Positions 29,744 to 41,900 of a DNA stretch of 64,000 nucleotides are shown here, piece by piece. The stretch is from Branchiostoma floridae (lineage: Eukaryota; Chordata; Leptocardii; Amphioxiformes; Branchiostomatidae): NCBI RefSeq assembly GCF_000003815.2, contig NC_049981.1, forward strand, positions 21,213,645 through 21,277,644, given 5' to 3'. Within the stretch, counting starts at the first letter, position 1; each line of letters opens with the position of its first letter. The notes under the pieces are model-generated. The model did no database searches, was not told the origin of the DNA, and was given only the letters and a program-made list of their open reading frames with translations. The position numbers and the translations under genes were made by a program.

Positions 29744-31844
29744 GTAAGTCAAAAGGACATTTCATTTTTTAGTGTTGTGCCTTACCATAGTAACTTATAG
29801 GCCAAATAGTGTAAATTAAGCAAGTCAAGGTCCCCAAAGTACCTAAAAGTACACATCATAGCATGCTAGATTCATGAGAGCTTGTTTCTTCCGAAGGTGA
29901 ATTGAAATACGGCAAAAGTTATTGATATTATATTTTGTATTTGACGCCATGGGATTTATCTAAGATAAAATCAAAGGTGGTGAGTATATTCATGTTTTAA
30001 AGGAATCTGGATGTAGACATGAGTAGATACATGGTATCATAAGGTGTATAAAACTCCACACCACCTAACTAAAAAAATAGTTGCCATATAATCTTCACAA
30101 CGCCTACCTAAGAATCTAGTATTTCTCTCCATTCACAAAGCCATGCATCTTCTATCTACCCTCAGAAGCGGATACTTTCCTCGGGCTCGTGAAATTACAG
30201 GTTCTGATCCTGGAGAAGAACAGGATTTCCACCGTATCCCAAGATGCGTTCCAAGGCCTACACCTGCTTAAACACCTGCGATTATCTCATAACCACCTGA
30301 CGTCAGTGCCCGTTGACGCACTTCTGCGACCAGGAGCATTATGGGGGGCGGACCTGCAGATGAATCAGATCACGACGATAGACAGGGGTGTCTTGCGCTT
30401 GACCAGAAACAAGTTCTTGAGTCTTCAGATCGGAAACAACACGCTGAGGTGTGACAAGAACTTAACGTGGTTCATCTGCTCCCTGTCGAATCTGACGATC
30501 ATTTCTGAACGCGTTCTGATGAAGTGTGCATCTCCCCCCGAACTCTCGGGAACCAACCTAATTGCCATGAGACAATTTTTCTGCCAAACCAGCGCGGAGA
30601 GGTCGCAGCGAAGGATCGGCTCTAAAACCTCCAGCGAACCGTCTCTGATACCAACTTCAAGGATAATGGACTCAAGAAGTTCTCAACTCTTCAACACCCG
30701 TCCGAACAGCGATGCCATCCCAACTGAGGGCTATGCAGAAATGCCGCACACCATGTCAGTCACTGAGCGCACGACACAGATGGACTATGTCATTCTTCTT
30801 GCAGGAGGCCCATTCATTAATGAGGATATCAACATCACCTATATCATTGCCATGGTCAGTGCTGTTGTCGTTCCCCTGTCGGTAACAGCAGCTGTACTCT
30901 TCATCCTCAAATTCTGTCGTGGAACAGATCTGCCTCACGAACAAGCTACATCCACTGAAACAGAGACCAGTGATATCCAGCCGTACGCAGTGGCTTATGC
31001 CGACTCGGCAGAACTACGAGGATCTGACGGAAGCTCAGCCAGAAGCGGACGAAATAGCCCCGCTCGTGACAAAACCCCAGAAGACAACTGTACCATTCAG
31101 CCATATGCAGTGGCCTATGCCGAAGACCCAGGGTCAGACATTCAGCCATATGCGGTGGCTTACAGTGAAGACCCCGGACCACAGCTACAGTGCCATGCAG
31201 CGGCCAGATGCATTAATGACCAAGAGCAAGTCGATAACTATAAGATCCAGCCGTACGCAGTAGGCTACCCTGACCCTCAAGAAGATGCAAGAGGCTGTGC
31301 AGAGGATCAGGAATCAAAATCGCTTGAGAATGGTTCTGACGAGCCGACAGAAAGCGTCAATCAAACAATCGTCCAATCAGAGGACCGCTCGCTATCAACT
31401 GATGACGACATGCAGCCTGAATTAGGAGATGATGAAGCGGGAAGAGGGGATGATCCGACAAGTCACGGAAAGGGTCCTTACCGAATGGACGAAGGAAACG
31501 ACATTGCGCCGGAGGCAATCGGAATGCAGTATGGCAGTGGATCACAGCACGCCGTGCCAAACGACTGCAGTGCACGTGCATCTCACGCCCGAATCCTGTT
31601 CAACCCCATCCAACAAAATGTCAATGTGACGCCGTTAGACGGAATGCAGTACGACAGTGGTTCACAGCACGCTGTGGCAGACGAGTACAGTGCACGTTCG
31701 TCTCAAGCCCGAATCCTGTTTAACCCATCAGATGGACAGCTTCAGTGTCAGACACGCGGACATTCACTGCTGTATGAACAGGAGCTGATGGGCGCGGCAC
31801 CTCCTCACCACGACCTGGGTACCACAGAGGACTCTTGTCACTAA
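29311..31844 (+). CDS. LRR transmembrane receptor with tyrosine-rich tail, copy 3
   Basis: Exons 29311-29743 and 30166-31844, phase 1 junction, give about 703 residues. Architecture is as in copy 2: signal peptide MVGRTELVWLLLVSNH, LRRNT cysteines, LRRs, LRRCT, single membrane segment and a long tail. The tail carries IQPYAVAY three times plus IQPYAVGY, then MQPELGD, and the same two QY-SGSQHAV-ARILFNP repeats. The LRR region differs from copy 2 at many residues (for example LLRPGALWGADLQMNQ against LLQPERLIGAELEMNH), whereas the juxtamembrane, membrane and tail segments are nearly identical. Reading frame and splice sites are intact, so probably functional. Ligand unknown. Confidence 0.87.
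30166..31844 (+). CDS. Copy 3 exon 2: remaining LRRs, LRRCT, membrane segment and tail
   Basis: Starts after accctcag (E A D T F L G L V K L Q V L). Same total length as copy 2's exon 2 because small indels balance. Confidence 0.87.
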
Positions 31845-32145
31845 AAGTCTCTGATTGTAAAAGTTTTGGATAAAATGTTAAACCAATCATCCCCTTTGTT
31901 TCGGAAGACCCTGATTTAGAAAGGTCTCCAATTTTGTCATTTTTTAAAAATAATTCATTATTACAAAATGGCTTCATGCAACATCTTCCAAACATTTACT
32001 TTGGATGCGTTCAAGAACGCTCAGACTCAACTCCGAGGACATTCGTGCTCTGGACAAGAAAGTGGCACGAGAAAGTGCGCCGAACTTTGGCTTTCTAGAT
32101 GACCAGGCTCGACCTTTACAGATGGTCACCAAAATGTCCGGTGAG

Positions 32146-32151
32146 AATAAA
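32146..32151 (+). terminator. Candidate poly(A) signal, LRR copy 3
   Basis: AATAAA in the same position as in copy 2, about 300 bp after the stop. Confidence 0.5.
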
Positions 32152-33589
32152 GCAATGGTTGTGTAAAAGGAGTCTCTTTATCTAGTGACGAACCAACTTG
32201 ATGAAACTGTTCTCAGATGGTGATATGTATATATAACGTTATTTTGCTTATGCTGAAATGTGTGTATATAGTACTGCATCTTTCATGCACTGTTTGTAAT
32301 GTTAGCTCTATATTTAAGCTCTGCCTGAAAAGTAATGTTCTATAGGAAGCTACCTTGTTTAGGAAAAACAATGATTCACTGATTAAGTATTCTAAACAAA
32401 AACCACTGAAGCAGCAGTAAAGCTATAACTTGTGTGGAAGTGTGATCATAGATGCACTTGTCTGAGTATATTGGAATTGTAGATGAAAACTGTCACAATG
32501 AATTAGTATTTAGATTGTAATGAAAACAGTTATCATAGATGTATTTATCTGTGCATTATGAAAATGTAGATCAAGACTGCTCTATTGTTTATTTCAGTAA
32601 TGACGATCAATGTTATTTCATTTTTAGAGCTATAGATGTATCAGTCTGGATGTATTGAACACGTGGATTAATTATTTTAGTCATGTTGATTATTTAAGTT
32701 ATAACTTAAATAATCAACAAAAACAAACATACTGGAAATGTTAATTAAAAGTTTGTTTGTTTATTTCGCAGAAAAAAACAATAAAGAAAAGAAAAGTAAT
32801 CAAAAGTCTATCTATCACAACCATTACTACAAACATGATTACAGCTATTATTCATCACACAGATTGAATTGTAACAAGATGCAGCAAACAGCAATCAAAG
32901 TAGAGTTTTGATGAATACAAGCTGCTAGACAAATCAAGTACATTTGGAGGAAATAGAACGCCTACATATGTGCCCCCGCAATTAACACATGCATGCACAC
33001 GTGTCTGTGTCACCAATCAATGCTACAAGTCCTTCCAACAAGTAATGGGGAATGAATGAGTAAACCAAACGAAATATATAGAATATAAATTTAATAGATT
33101 CACAGTCTTCGGACACTTTATTGCTTTTCTAAATCACTTTCACTTTATTCATTTTACAACTCAGGTTTACATTTGGACAAGTAAAACATTTCTAAGAGTG
33201 CCCTTTCTTCTAACAAATGCTAGAGATACTGTCCGTTCCTTGTTATCCACAGCTAACTGCTTCATTGAATGCAAAATGTATTGTAAGTGGTCAACACTTA
33301 GTACAAAATAAACATGATGTTATCATTACTAATATTCGTTCGTCTGTTTCATTATCTTCGCTATATTCGTCCATTGTCATGGGTTATAACGTTACCTCTA
33401 ATACATGGAGGCAATCAGCACGTGAAAATCAGTATTTGATTTATTGGTCGAGTCACCTCTAGTCCTCTCGATGTGGCTCTGTCCATCACACATAGCCTCT
33501 GCAACCAAAGTATTTTGCTCTTTTTTAAAACATAGACAGTGGTAAGATACGGGATAGTACGAAAGACAGGACCCGAAAGACTGAGGTGC

Positions 33590-33622
33590 TCACACACACA
33601 CACACACACGCACACACACACG

Positions 33623-33672
<50 letters not shown>

Positions 33673-33684
33673 CACACACACACA
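33590..33684. repeat. (CA)n microsatellite
   Basis: About 95 bp of CA repeats with occasional CG interruptions. Confidence 0.97.
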
Positions 33685-33839
33685 AGGTTCACACATGCAT
33701 ATATATTCAAGTCGGTGTGAGGTCCGTATGGAAGTCTTTACCAGGTTCCATAGGTCGCTGGAAAATATAGGAGAAATTGGACAAATATAGAAGACGTTAG
33801 ATAAAATTCCTCTCCGGGACAAGAGATACATTGACAAAA

Positions 33840-34256
33840 ACTGCTATGATAGATTATTCTCATTAATTATGCAAATGTACTCCTAGTTTGCGTAATTAGT
33901 ATTTAGTTTGTTACATCATTGTCTAAGGTACCTACATACCAAAATTCATGGAAATTCGTTGTTCCCTTGTTGACTTATCCACTTCAGAAGTTTTTGACAA
34001 AAATGCCCCTGCTATCCCATAACTAGTCGCTAGGGGGCCCAAACTTAAGTCACTTATTCCTGAGCACAAGAGCGATCTAATACTAAAAATTTGTGACCCT
34101 AGCTTGTTCAGAGCACGACAGAGTAAAACCGGAAATTGTGCTGCAGTACCAAGGGAAGCCGCTAGGGGGCCCAAAATCTAATAATTTCCAGCTTTTATCA
34201 CACCAACCAACACACCAAGTATGCAACCAATCCGTCCAGCCGTTCTTGAGTTATCT
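33840..34256. repeat. Interspersed repeat ending in a GACA array
   Basis: Contains two related blocks with gctagggggcccaaa (34028 and 34162). It ends in the block accaatccgtccagccgttc just before a GACA microsatellite. The style resembles fragments at 13500-13800 and 17460-17620 (attatgcaaatt, atccgtcaat). Confidence 0.5.
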
Positions 34257-34301
34257 TGTTGACAGACAGACAGACTGACAGACAGACAGACAGACAGACA
34301 A
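34257..34301. repeat. (GACA)n microsatellite
   Basis: About ten GACA units with one tga interruption, at the end of the interspersed repeat. Confidence 0.95.
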
Positions 34302-34410
34302 ATGCTAGTGAAAATATAACCGCGCCAGGACAGTTTTTTTTACTATTAATAAAACAATCACACAGGGCAACCAAAAGTTCGACGAGGGCTAATCAGCAAA
34401 AGTGTGGAGG

Positions 34411-34411
<1 letters not shown>

Positions 34412-34475
<64 letters not shown>
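34412..34475. repeat. (GT)n microsatellite
   Basis: Uninterrupted run of about 32 GT units. Confidence 0.97.
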
Positions 34476-34476
<1 letters not shown>

Positions 34477-35302
34477 AGAATACAGGGCAAGGGACAATAA
34501 TCAATGAATGGACGTCCTTCACCGTCCCAGGAAGGCCGACTGCTGCGTCACACTATAATGAGTCTGGCGCAAATCCAAGAGCGCAAAAAGGTAACGTTAA
34601 TAAAAAGATGCCTAGATTTAAAAAATAGTTATTACAAATGTTGTATAATAACACCCGAGACTACACTCGAGGCTACCACGATAGTGTCGGTTCTGCAACT
34701 CCTAGTATTTAGCTCAATGTACAGCTAACGCCCCATTGCTACCAAAGTAGTAGTGTCACCATATAACTACATTGTACACTCCAGGCTGACACACAACATA
34801 TTTTCGGTATTTTCTTGGTATGTTGACCATCTCTTTTAGGAATAAAATTTATTGTTTTTCTTTCGGAATCGGGGAAAAATAGAACAATGCGCGTGCCGAT
34901 GTCGCCCATGATTTAATGTTAACTGCCGTGGCCAATTTAAACCAAAAAGTAAGCAAAGCCTAAGCATTCTCACAGAAATACTTCTCCCGCATTTACCACT
35001 CAGTAGACTTGAATCTTGAATAGGCGATGTCTATTCACTGACCTTTGTTGCCCGTTTGTGTTTACGTTACAAGTAACGTTAAATAAACATATTTGACATG
35101 TTTACGAGACAGTTGGATACTGGTTGGTCTTTGGGTATACTCTCTTTGCCCCCAATACATCTGCTTCGAGATTAGCTTCGAACAGTGTTCACGGGATTCG
35201 TCGGCTACTGGTCCAATTTTCATGTTTAACATACGGTAGAATACATAACAATTTTAATAAGAAGTTTTCATGAAAGATCCGACATATGTAAGATAAGAAT
35301 TA

Positions 35303-35590
35303 GTGCACATCCATTATCCATTAGTGATTGAAAGGGGTCGCTATAAAAAGCTACCCGTTCACGAGATATTGTGTAACGTTAAGTATTGCTCAATGGATGC
35401 AGTGGAAAATGAAATAGATTTTATTAGTCAGTGTCCTGATAGCTATGACTATGAGGTTGAAAGAAACAGATTATTCCAAACAGTCGCTTCAATTTCACCG
35501 AGCGTTTACAATCTAGGACATCGCCAAAAGGCAACAAACCCACTATTTTCAAATGTGTGGGACAGTTCATTAACCACTGCGTTCTAAAGA
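35303..35590 (+). mobile_element. Non-LTR retrotransposon C-terminal fragment
   Basis: The frame encodes ERGRYKKLPVHEILC, then ENEIDFISQCPDSY and NRLFQTV. This matches the general RGRY-(I/L)P...C-x-C...(E/D)(D/N)E-x-H/DF-x-x-x-CP-x-Y...R-x-x-LF layout found after reverse transcriptase in many animal LINEs. No reverse transcriptase lies upstream, so it is a 5'-truncated relic. Confidence 0.6.
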
Positions 35591-35689
35591 GGAAGTCAAC
35601 TCCAATAATAAATGCGCCTTCAGTTGAATAGACATAAGTGTTATGTATTCTTTTGTTTTCTCTTGATAATGTTCATTCTTCGGGCTAGC

Positions 35690-35740
35690 TCTGAGGAAGG
35701 CGTCTGATGAGAGACATCGAAACGTAAGACAAGTAAGTAA
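35690..35740 (+). repeat. Retroelement-type 3' motif (ctgatgag...cgaaac)
   Basis: The string gtctgatgagagacatcgaa followed by acgtaag resembles the conserved tails of some non-LTR or Penelope-type elements. It contains the two core boxes of a hammerhead ribozyme in the right order. The helices cannot be confirmed by eye. Confidence 0.3.
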
Positions 35741-35974
35741 CCTACTGGCTGTGAAAAAGAGTTCTCCTGTATCCTATATTCATGCTGTGACGACCTCATT
35801 ACGTGACGACCAGAAAGGCCCCTGGCTGTGAAATAAATCTTTCTAACAACATGACCACCCCAGACACTCTCGGGTGTGAAACGAATCTCCCCTCACGTGA
35901 CGCCCTGCCTGTGCGAGGATATGAAACGGATCTCCCCCGTTCGACCTTTCACCCCTAGCCGTGCCGTGGCGTCC

Positions 35975-38900
35975 ATGCTGCCTGGTTGTGGGTCCCGTGT
36001 GCTGCTAAACTTGCTGGTCCCTGCGAAACCCCTCAGGTTCCCTCCTCTCCGCTTTCCGTCAAGACTTCTTGGGACCATGGCGTACCAAACCATCGAGAGA
36101 GGTGCACCCAACACCCTGGACTATCGGATTTATTTCAGTAAGTACATCGTATATAGTGGTGCATGGCAAACCGACATGACATGTGCGCTTTTTACCGTGT
36201 CCTAAAATCTATGTCAGCATAGCAGCGAGGTACAAGAGAGAGCCATGTGGCTGCATCAGGGGAAAAAGTCTATATTTCACTGTTCTCAGTATTGCATTTA
36301 AAACGATATTTACGTCCGCATATTTGTTGTAGTCACCTTACGTCTACTTGACTTGATCCGAGGTCGGCCCTTTGATCCTGCCACACCCTTTCTTGACTCC
36401 TGTACCTGTAAAACCCCGATGTTACCTGTCTTCACATAAAAATGTTGTGTTTAGAAACGCCATGTCTTGTACCTGTCAAATACCGAAAAACACGTGTGTT
36501 GTGCACGTTCTAATTTGGTAAATCATAGCTCGGAAATAACATACCCGCACTCCTGCCAAAGGTCGGCTTGCCACGTCGATTGTTTTGAAAAGAAGGGTTA
36601 TTTGCTATGACGTCCGCGTTTGAAAGGTGTGCAGGAATGTTAATGGCTGTAAGCTGTCAATTGTCTTCTGTTTTGTTTTTGTTGAGTGTTTAAACAAAAA
36701 TCCTTGCGCATTTAGGAATGGGGCATTCTTAGAAATACTAGATGGTCCCTGTGGAAGCATTGGAAAGTGAAAGTTGTGAAGTCATAGTTGTGAAACTGTC
36801 ACAAAATTCTGAATTTATGGCCTACACTACAGACAGAAAGTCATCTGGTTTTGCCGAACAGATCAAACATTCTTGTAGTTTCAAATGCCACTCAGTTATG
36901 TCAAGTTTCTTTACATTGTAATTTTTTTTGACTAACTAAGAATCAGATGTTCCAATTTCTCCTTCTGTTTAATATTTATTTATTCATCTCAAAACAGGTG
37001 GGTAGCCCATACAATATCATAGAACATTTATGTATGAAGCCCACTACATGGACCAGTGCAGGTAGACACCAGAAATACCTGCACAGCTCCAATTTTACCT
37101 GCACTAACCTGCATATGCAGACCTGTGGTAGTTCAAGCCCTGAACATGACCTAATCTCCAAGCAGATCTTGCGTGGCAGTATAATAAGCTGGGGAAGGAG
37201 TTTAGCCGGCAGAGGAGTAAAGGGCTTTTTACTCCTCTGCCAGCTAAACTCCTTTCCCAGCTTATGTTACTGTCTTATAGTTATGTCACGCAAGATCTGC
37301 TTTGAGATTAAACATGACCCATACTTGGCCAAAGTGGATGATAACTGAAGTTACCCACATGTTACCTTGTCCTAATGTACCTCTATATTAGACATCAGCA
37401 ATCACAGTAATCTTCTAACTGTAACTTAGTTACTATTCCTTCTTGATCAAGTTAACTACGTGTACATACGGTCTGAGTGGTTGTCATGACTCAATTGTTA
37501 TGTCTCTGCAAACTGGTACATAGTAGAGCAGGAATTCAATTGTCCCAGTGTTTGAATTTTGCCTGTGGCCTTAAATCTTAAAGTAAATTCTATGTAAACC
37601 ATTGATTCCTCCCCCGATGTTTCGAAGAATGTTGCTAAGGACTAAGGACTGATTTATGATTTATAAGGATGCTACCTCTAACAGTAGTATGTTATAGGTA
37701 TATTTTTCTGTGTGTGATTGCTTACTAGTACGGTTACCTCTACCCAATCACACGCTAAATTCAAGCTTATATGAATGGCCCTAGAATTTGTCTTCCATAC
37801 TGTGAAATTTAAACAAGTGATGTCAGAGTATTAATACAGTAACTACTAATTATTCTAGCTGTATTGTAGATAAGTGAAGTCAGAATATTACTATTAGTAT
37901 TATTCTAGCTGTATCGTTTAACATAATGTATGTACAGGATGGATACAAGTCTTAACAGATTATGATACAATTTTAAACTTTATAACCGTACACAAGAATA
38001 AAGCACTTACCAACAAGACATAGGCATTACAACTTGAAAAGGATCAGAGGACTGATCAAAAGCTTGTTGTTAAGCACTTTGTTTTTTTATAAAGTTTAAA
38101 ATTGTATCTTAATGTTGATTACCAACACAGATGATGTTACATTTAAGTATAACAGATGGTAATTTTCTGTGCCCACAGAGGGACCTGAGGGACCAGTCTC
38201 ACCATTTCATGACATACCGCTCTTCTCAAACTCTGAGGTAAGTTGCTGTCTTGCTGAGCTGGATGGTGGCCCAACACTCTTTCCTTAACCTTAACCCCAA
38301 CCACGAGCTACTAGTTGTGAAAAGCTGGGTCACCCTGATACATGGGTCAGGTGCAGAGGATCAGGTCCAGCTGATGGTCTGTGGAAAAATTTTGAATGGG
38401 CGATACTCAAAACAATGATCAATTTCGCTACAAAGTAATCTGTTTGGTAGAGTACCCGACTGTCAAGCGTCTTAAAATCAGGTGCCTTCATGTAGACAGT
38501 ACTAATGCTAATAAGTTATGACTGCCTCTGTACATTTAACAACAAGAAACCGTGTCGTTACCGGTACCAACCCATACCAACAATACTATATTTTAAAACA
38601 CAGCAACATGGCATTGACAATGTGATCTTAATGTCCACGTGCCCTTGACAAATGGCAGTGACCTTTCTGTATAAATCTACTTACATTTTGATGCATCTAA
38701 ATCTTGTCTCATGATAGGCTTAAACTAATGTTCGAGTAAATCCCAGGTCTTGTCTCGACTAAATGGGTTCATGAAATATAAATGAGACACTCATTCAAGG
38801 TGATGTTAATGGCAAAATCTCTTTAGGCTCTTCTCATGACCTCTGCTAGATTCTGTACCAACAACTACAGCAGGGATGCTAGTGTTACAAAAATAAAAGC

Positions 38901-41900
38901 ATAACTGCAGACAGAAGGAAAAATGTCCAGACTTTGCATGATGTAAAAAATGACCAATAAACTAGTAGTGGACGTACCAACTGATGAGAATCTAACACCA
39001 GCCAGCTCAAAAACGAACTAGAAATAGTCATGCCTTCAAGTACCAGAGCTACCAACGTAGGATTGATGTGTTAAAAAATTCCTATTTCCCCAGATCGTAG
39101 AGTGGAATATGTTATCACCAAGCACAGTCTTCTCTGGATAGTTTTAAAGAACACTTGCAGATAGATGTGCAAAAGTTAGGTGTGACGAGTCGTTCAGTGT
39201 AATATAACCAGCTGCTGCCGCCGCGTGCCTGCAAAGCTGGTGTGTTACTCCGAAGGGCGGTTATACCGGCTGTATATACAGATACAGATATTGCACCGCA
39301 GTCATCCCTCAGTATGACATATGGAGCTGACAGCCTGACAGGCTGAATCAAAGTTCAAAACTTGAACAATGCAGCTCCAGATGTCTTACTGAGGAATGAC
39401 TGCGGTGTGCAAGATGCCGGTAGCTTGAGGAATGCATACAAGGATATGGCATACACGGAAGACAATCTGTTGAGTGCCTTCTATTTTATACTTTACAGAA
39501 CAAGACCTTCAACATGGTGGTAGAGGTGCCTCGCTGGACTAATGCCAAGATGGAGGTAAATCTTGTCAGCATTTCAAAAAAAATATCTCTAAGCTCCATC
39601 TCTTGTTTATGTTTTGATGGGATTTTACACTGTTGCTTAATGTAAGGCCAGATGTAATTTCAGAAATCACCCCTATACAGTGAAACCTGCCTTAGGGGTC
39701 ACCTGAGTATAGGGGCCACCTGGCCATTGCGGTCACTTTTTGTCGGTCCCTTGGATTTTTCCCATTGACGTAAGCATTAAGAAATAGTCTATAGCGGTCA
39801 CCTGTCGAATGCGGTCGCGGCCAGCCGATTTTCAGTCCGGCCGCTATGCCAACACTGCCGATAGCGGTCACCGGCGCGACTGGCCGGCCGCGTTACGCCG
39901 CGCTAAACCCACGCGGGGTTCACTTTTTTTTCAATTTCTGCACTACATCAGCAAAATGTAGGCTCAACTTGGACGATTTACGAAGGAAACATTGAATAAA
40001 GAAACATTTTACAAAATTATGTGATTTTATGCGAAGTTTTTCCACCAAAGTGTTGTTGGAGTTTTTCTCGTCTCAGACTCTTTGCACTCTACCCTTCTCT
40101 ACATCATCATTTCTGTGCAGACTGAAAGAATATATGGACAGATTTTACAAGTAGACCGTCCGTTCATGTATCTGATGTTATAGGCTCTTGAAATCCAAGT
40201 GCGATGGTCTAATTTTCGTATTCCGCGGGCCAAAAATATCGGAATTGTATTTGCGTAAATTTTCCAAGATGGCGCCGCCTCAGAAAGTAAACAAGGTCAA
40301 TAGGGGTCAGTGGACGACTCCATTTTTGCCAAGGTAAAATGTGGGAACAACAATTCTGATTTATAGCACAAAATACGGTGATTATGGTATAAAAACGATA
40401 AGAATCAATTAAATCAACGTTATTTATGTAAGAACTAGACGAAGTTGGATTTTGTCAAAGAAATAAGCCTACGTAGAGACAGTTTTATTTCGACGTAACC
40501 ACCTTGGCATAATGGCGCATGCAGACAAGTCAAGCCAAGCCCTCCTGAACAAGTGAAAGTTTTTGTGGCGTTTTGATGTTTAGAAATGATTATGAACTTG
40601 TTATCAGCAGTGATTGAACGTCTAATTTTTGCCGGCAACTAGCGGAATTTACACGATTTGTCTATTCGATTGGCAAAGTTGCCGGAGACGCGCGCTGTGA
40701 CCCAAGCTCAGAAAAGATCGATCGAGGAACAAAGGAAAATGGCGGCACTGACTTCGTGTTCAGACAAGAGAACCAAGCAAATGTCTGTCAGTTTTGACTC
40801 AGAAATACGATGTCGAAGGCTTCGACTCCCGAGGGACACGCATTGACGTTGGTCATTCGGCGTTCCGAGAACGGCAATTCCCCCCGTCAACTAGCGGCTG
40901 ATTTCGGAGCAGGTGTCGGTCGGACTCAGATTGGTGTTAATCATGTCTAAATTATTATAAGTACACTGTCTTCTAATGTCATGATTGACATACATTTTGA
41001 CTATACAGAAATAAGGGAGCAGCTACAGTGCTGTAGCAGTAGTAGTAATACAAATCTATTTGATTAAACTGTTTGTTTTAAACTCATATTTAGTTTAAAT
41101 GTATAACCTTAATAATATTGTCAATAAATACTCAGTATCTCAACGGAAGCTGAATACCTTGTCACTTATTGCTTGTGGTGAAATGTACCTTTTTGGCTAT
41201 ACTGCCTATAGGGGCCACCTGCCCATAGGGGCCAAATTTGGTCAGTCCCTTGAGTGACCCCTATAGACAGGTTTCACTGTATTATATTTTTTGTATTGTG
41301 GAACAGGCAATGTGGTTTCAGTGTTTGGTAATCAGCTTATCTCCAAGCAGATAGGATGGGTTATGTGTCTAATGCAAGGACAGCTGTTGCGATAGAGGAA
41401 CATAATTGAACAGATGTTTGTCGTATTATGCGTGATGTAACGACAACTGTTTGAGGTATCCCTGACAATTTGGAATATATTGTTATTGTTTTCAGATTGC
41501 CACCAAGGAGAAACTGAACCCCATCAAACAGGATGTGAAGAAGGGGAAGCTGCGTTATGTGGCGAACTGCTTCCCACATAAAGGTTACATCTGGAACTAT
41601 GGAGCTCTACCACAGGTGGGTATACCTTGTTCTAACTAACTGGCACTCAAATTTGCATTGTCTTCCTGGGTTGTTATTTATTAAGCAGTAGAGCAGGGCC
41701 ATCTCCATTCAGGACCCTTCACGAGACATTTTGCTTTTACGGAAAAAAAATTACCCTGTGGGTGGTTTTGAAAGCTTTTTGAACTTCAAGACATAAAGTT
41801 GATGAAAATGTACTTTTGTCAGCTTAAAATGACAGATTTAATAACAAAAATTATGAACATGGGTCCCCCGACAATGAGGGTAACAGACAAAAATTGACAG

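Larger units (their letters stand above)
27608..33366 (+). repeat. Tandem segmental duplication, unit B
   Basis: Counterpart of unit A. It starts with the same SINE body (cacccaggtgtaaaaaatgg), here with an internal 31-bp direct repeat (acttccaatacgaagcccta, twice at 27690-27752). It ends at about 33366. Confidence 0.85.

Noticed and set aside
22232-31844. Reading the LRR receptors as Toll-like receptors
   Set aside because: The cytoplasmic tail has no TIR domain; it is low-complexity with repeated tyrosine motifs.
33415-34507. Open frames of alternating VC or HT residues on both strands
   Set aside because: They are translations of (CA)n and (GT)n microsatellites.
35876-35974. Start of the pyrophosphatase at the most upstream in-frame ATG (35876)
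   Set aside because: The segment repeats tgaaac/ggatctcccc blocks and adds a cysteine- and histidine-containing stretch unlike a leader; it is more likely promoter or 5' UTR.
40658-40846. A stand-alone small gene in PPA intron 3
   Set aside because: It lies inside a TA-flanked TIR element and matches the expected place of a pogo-type DNA-binding region, with frameshifts.
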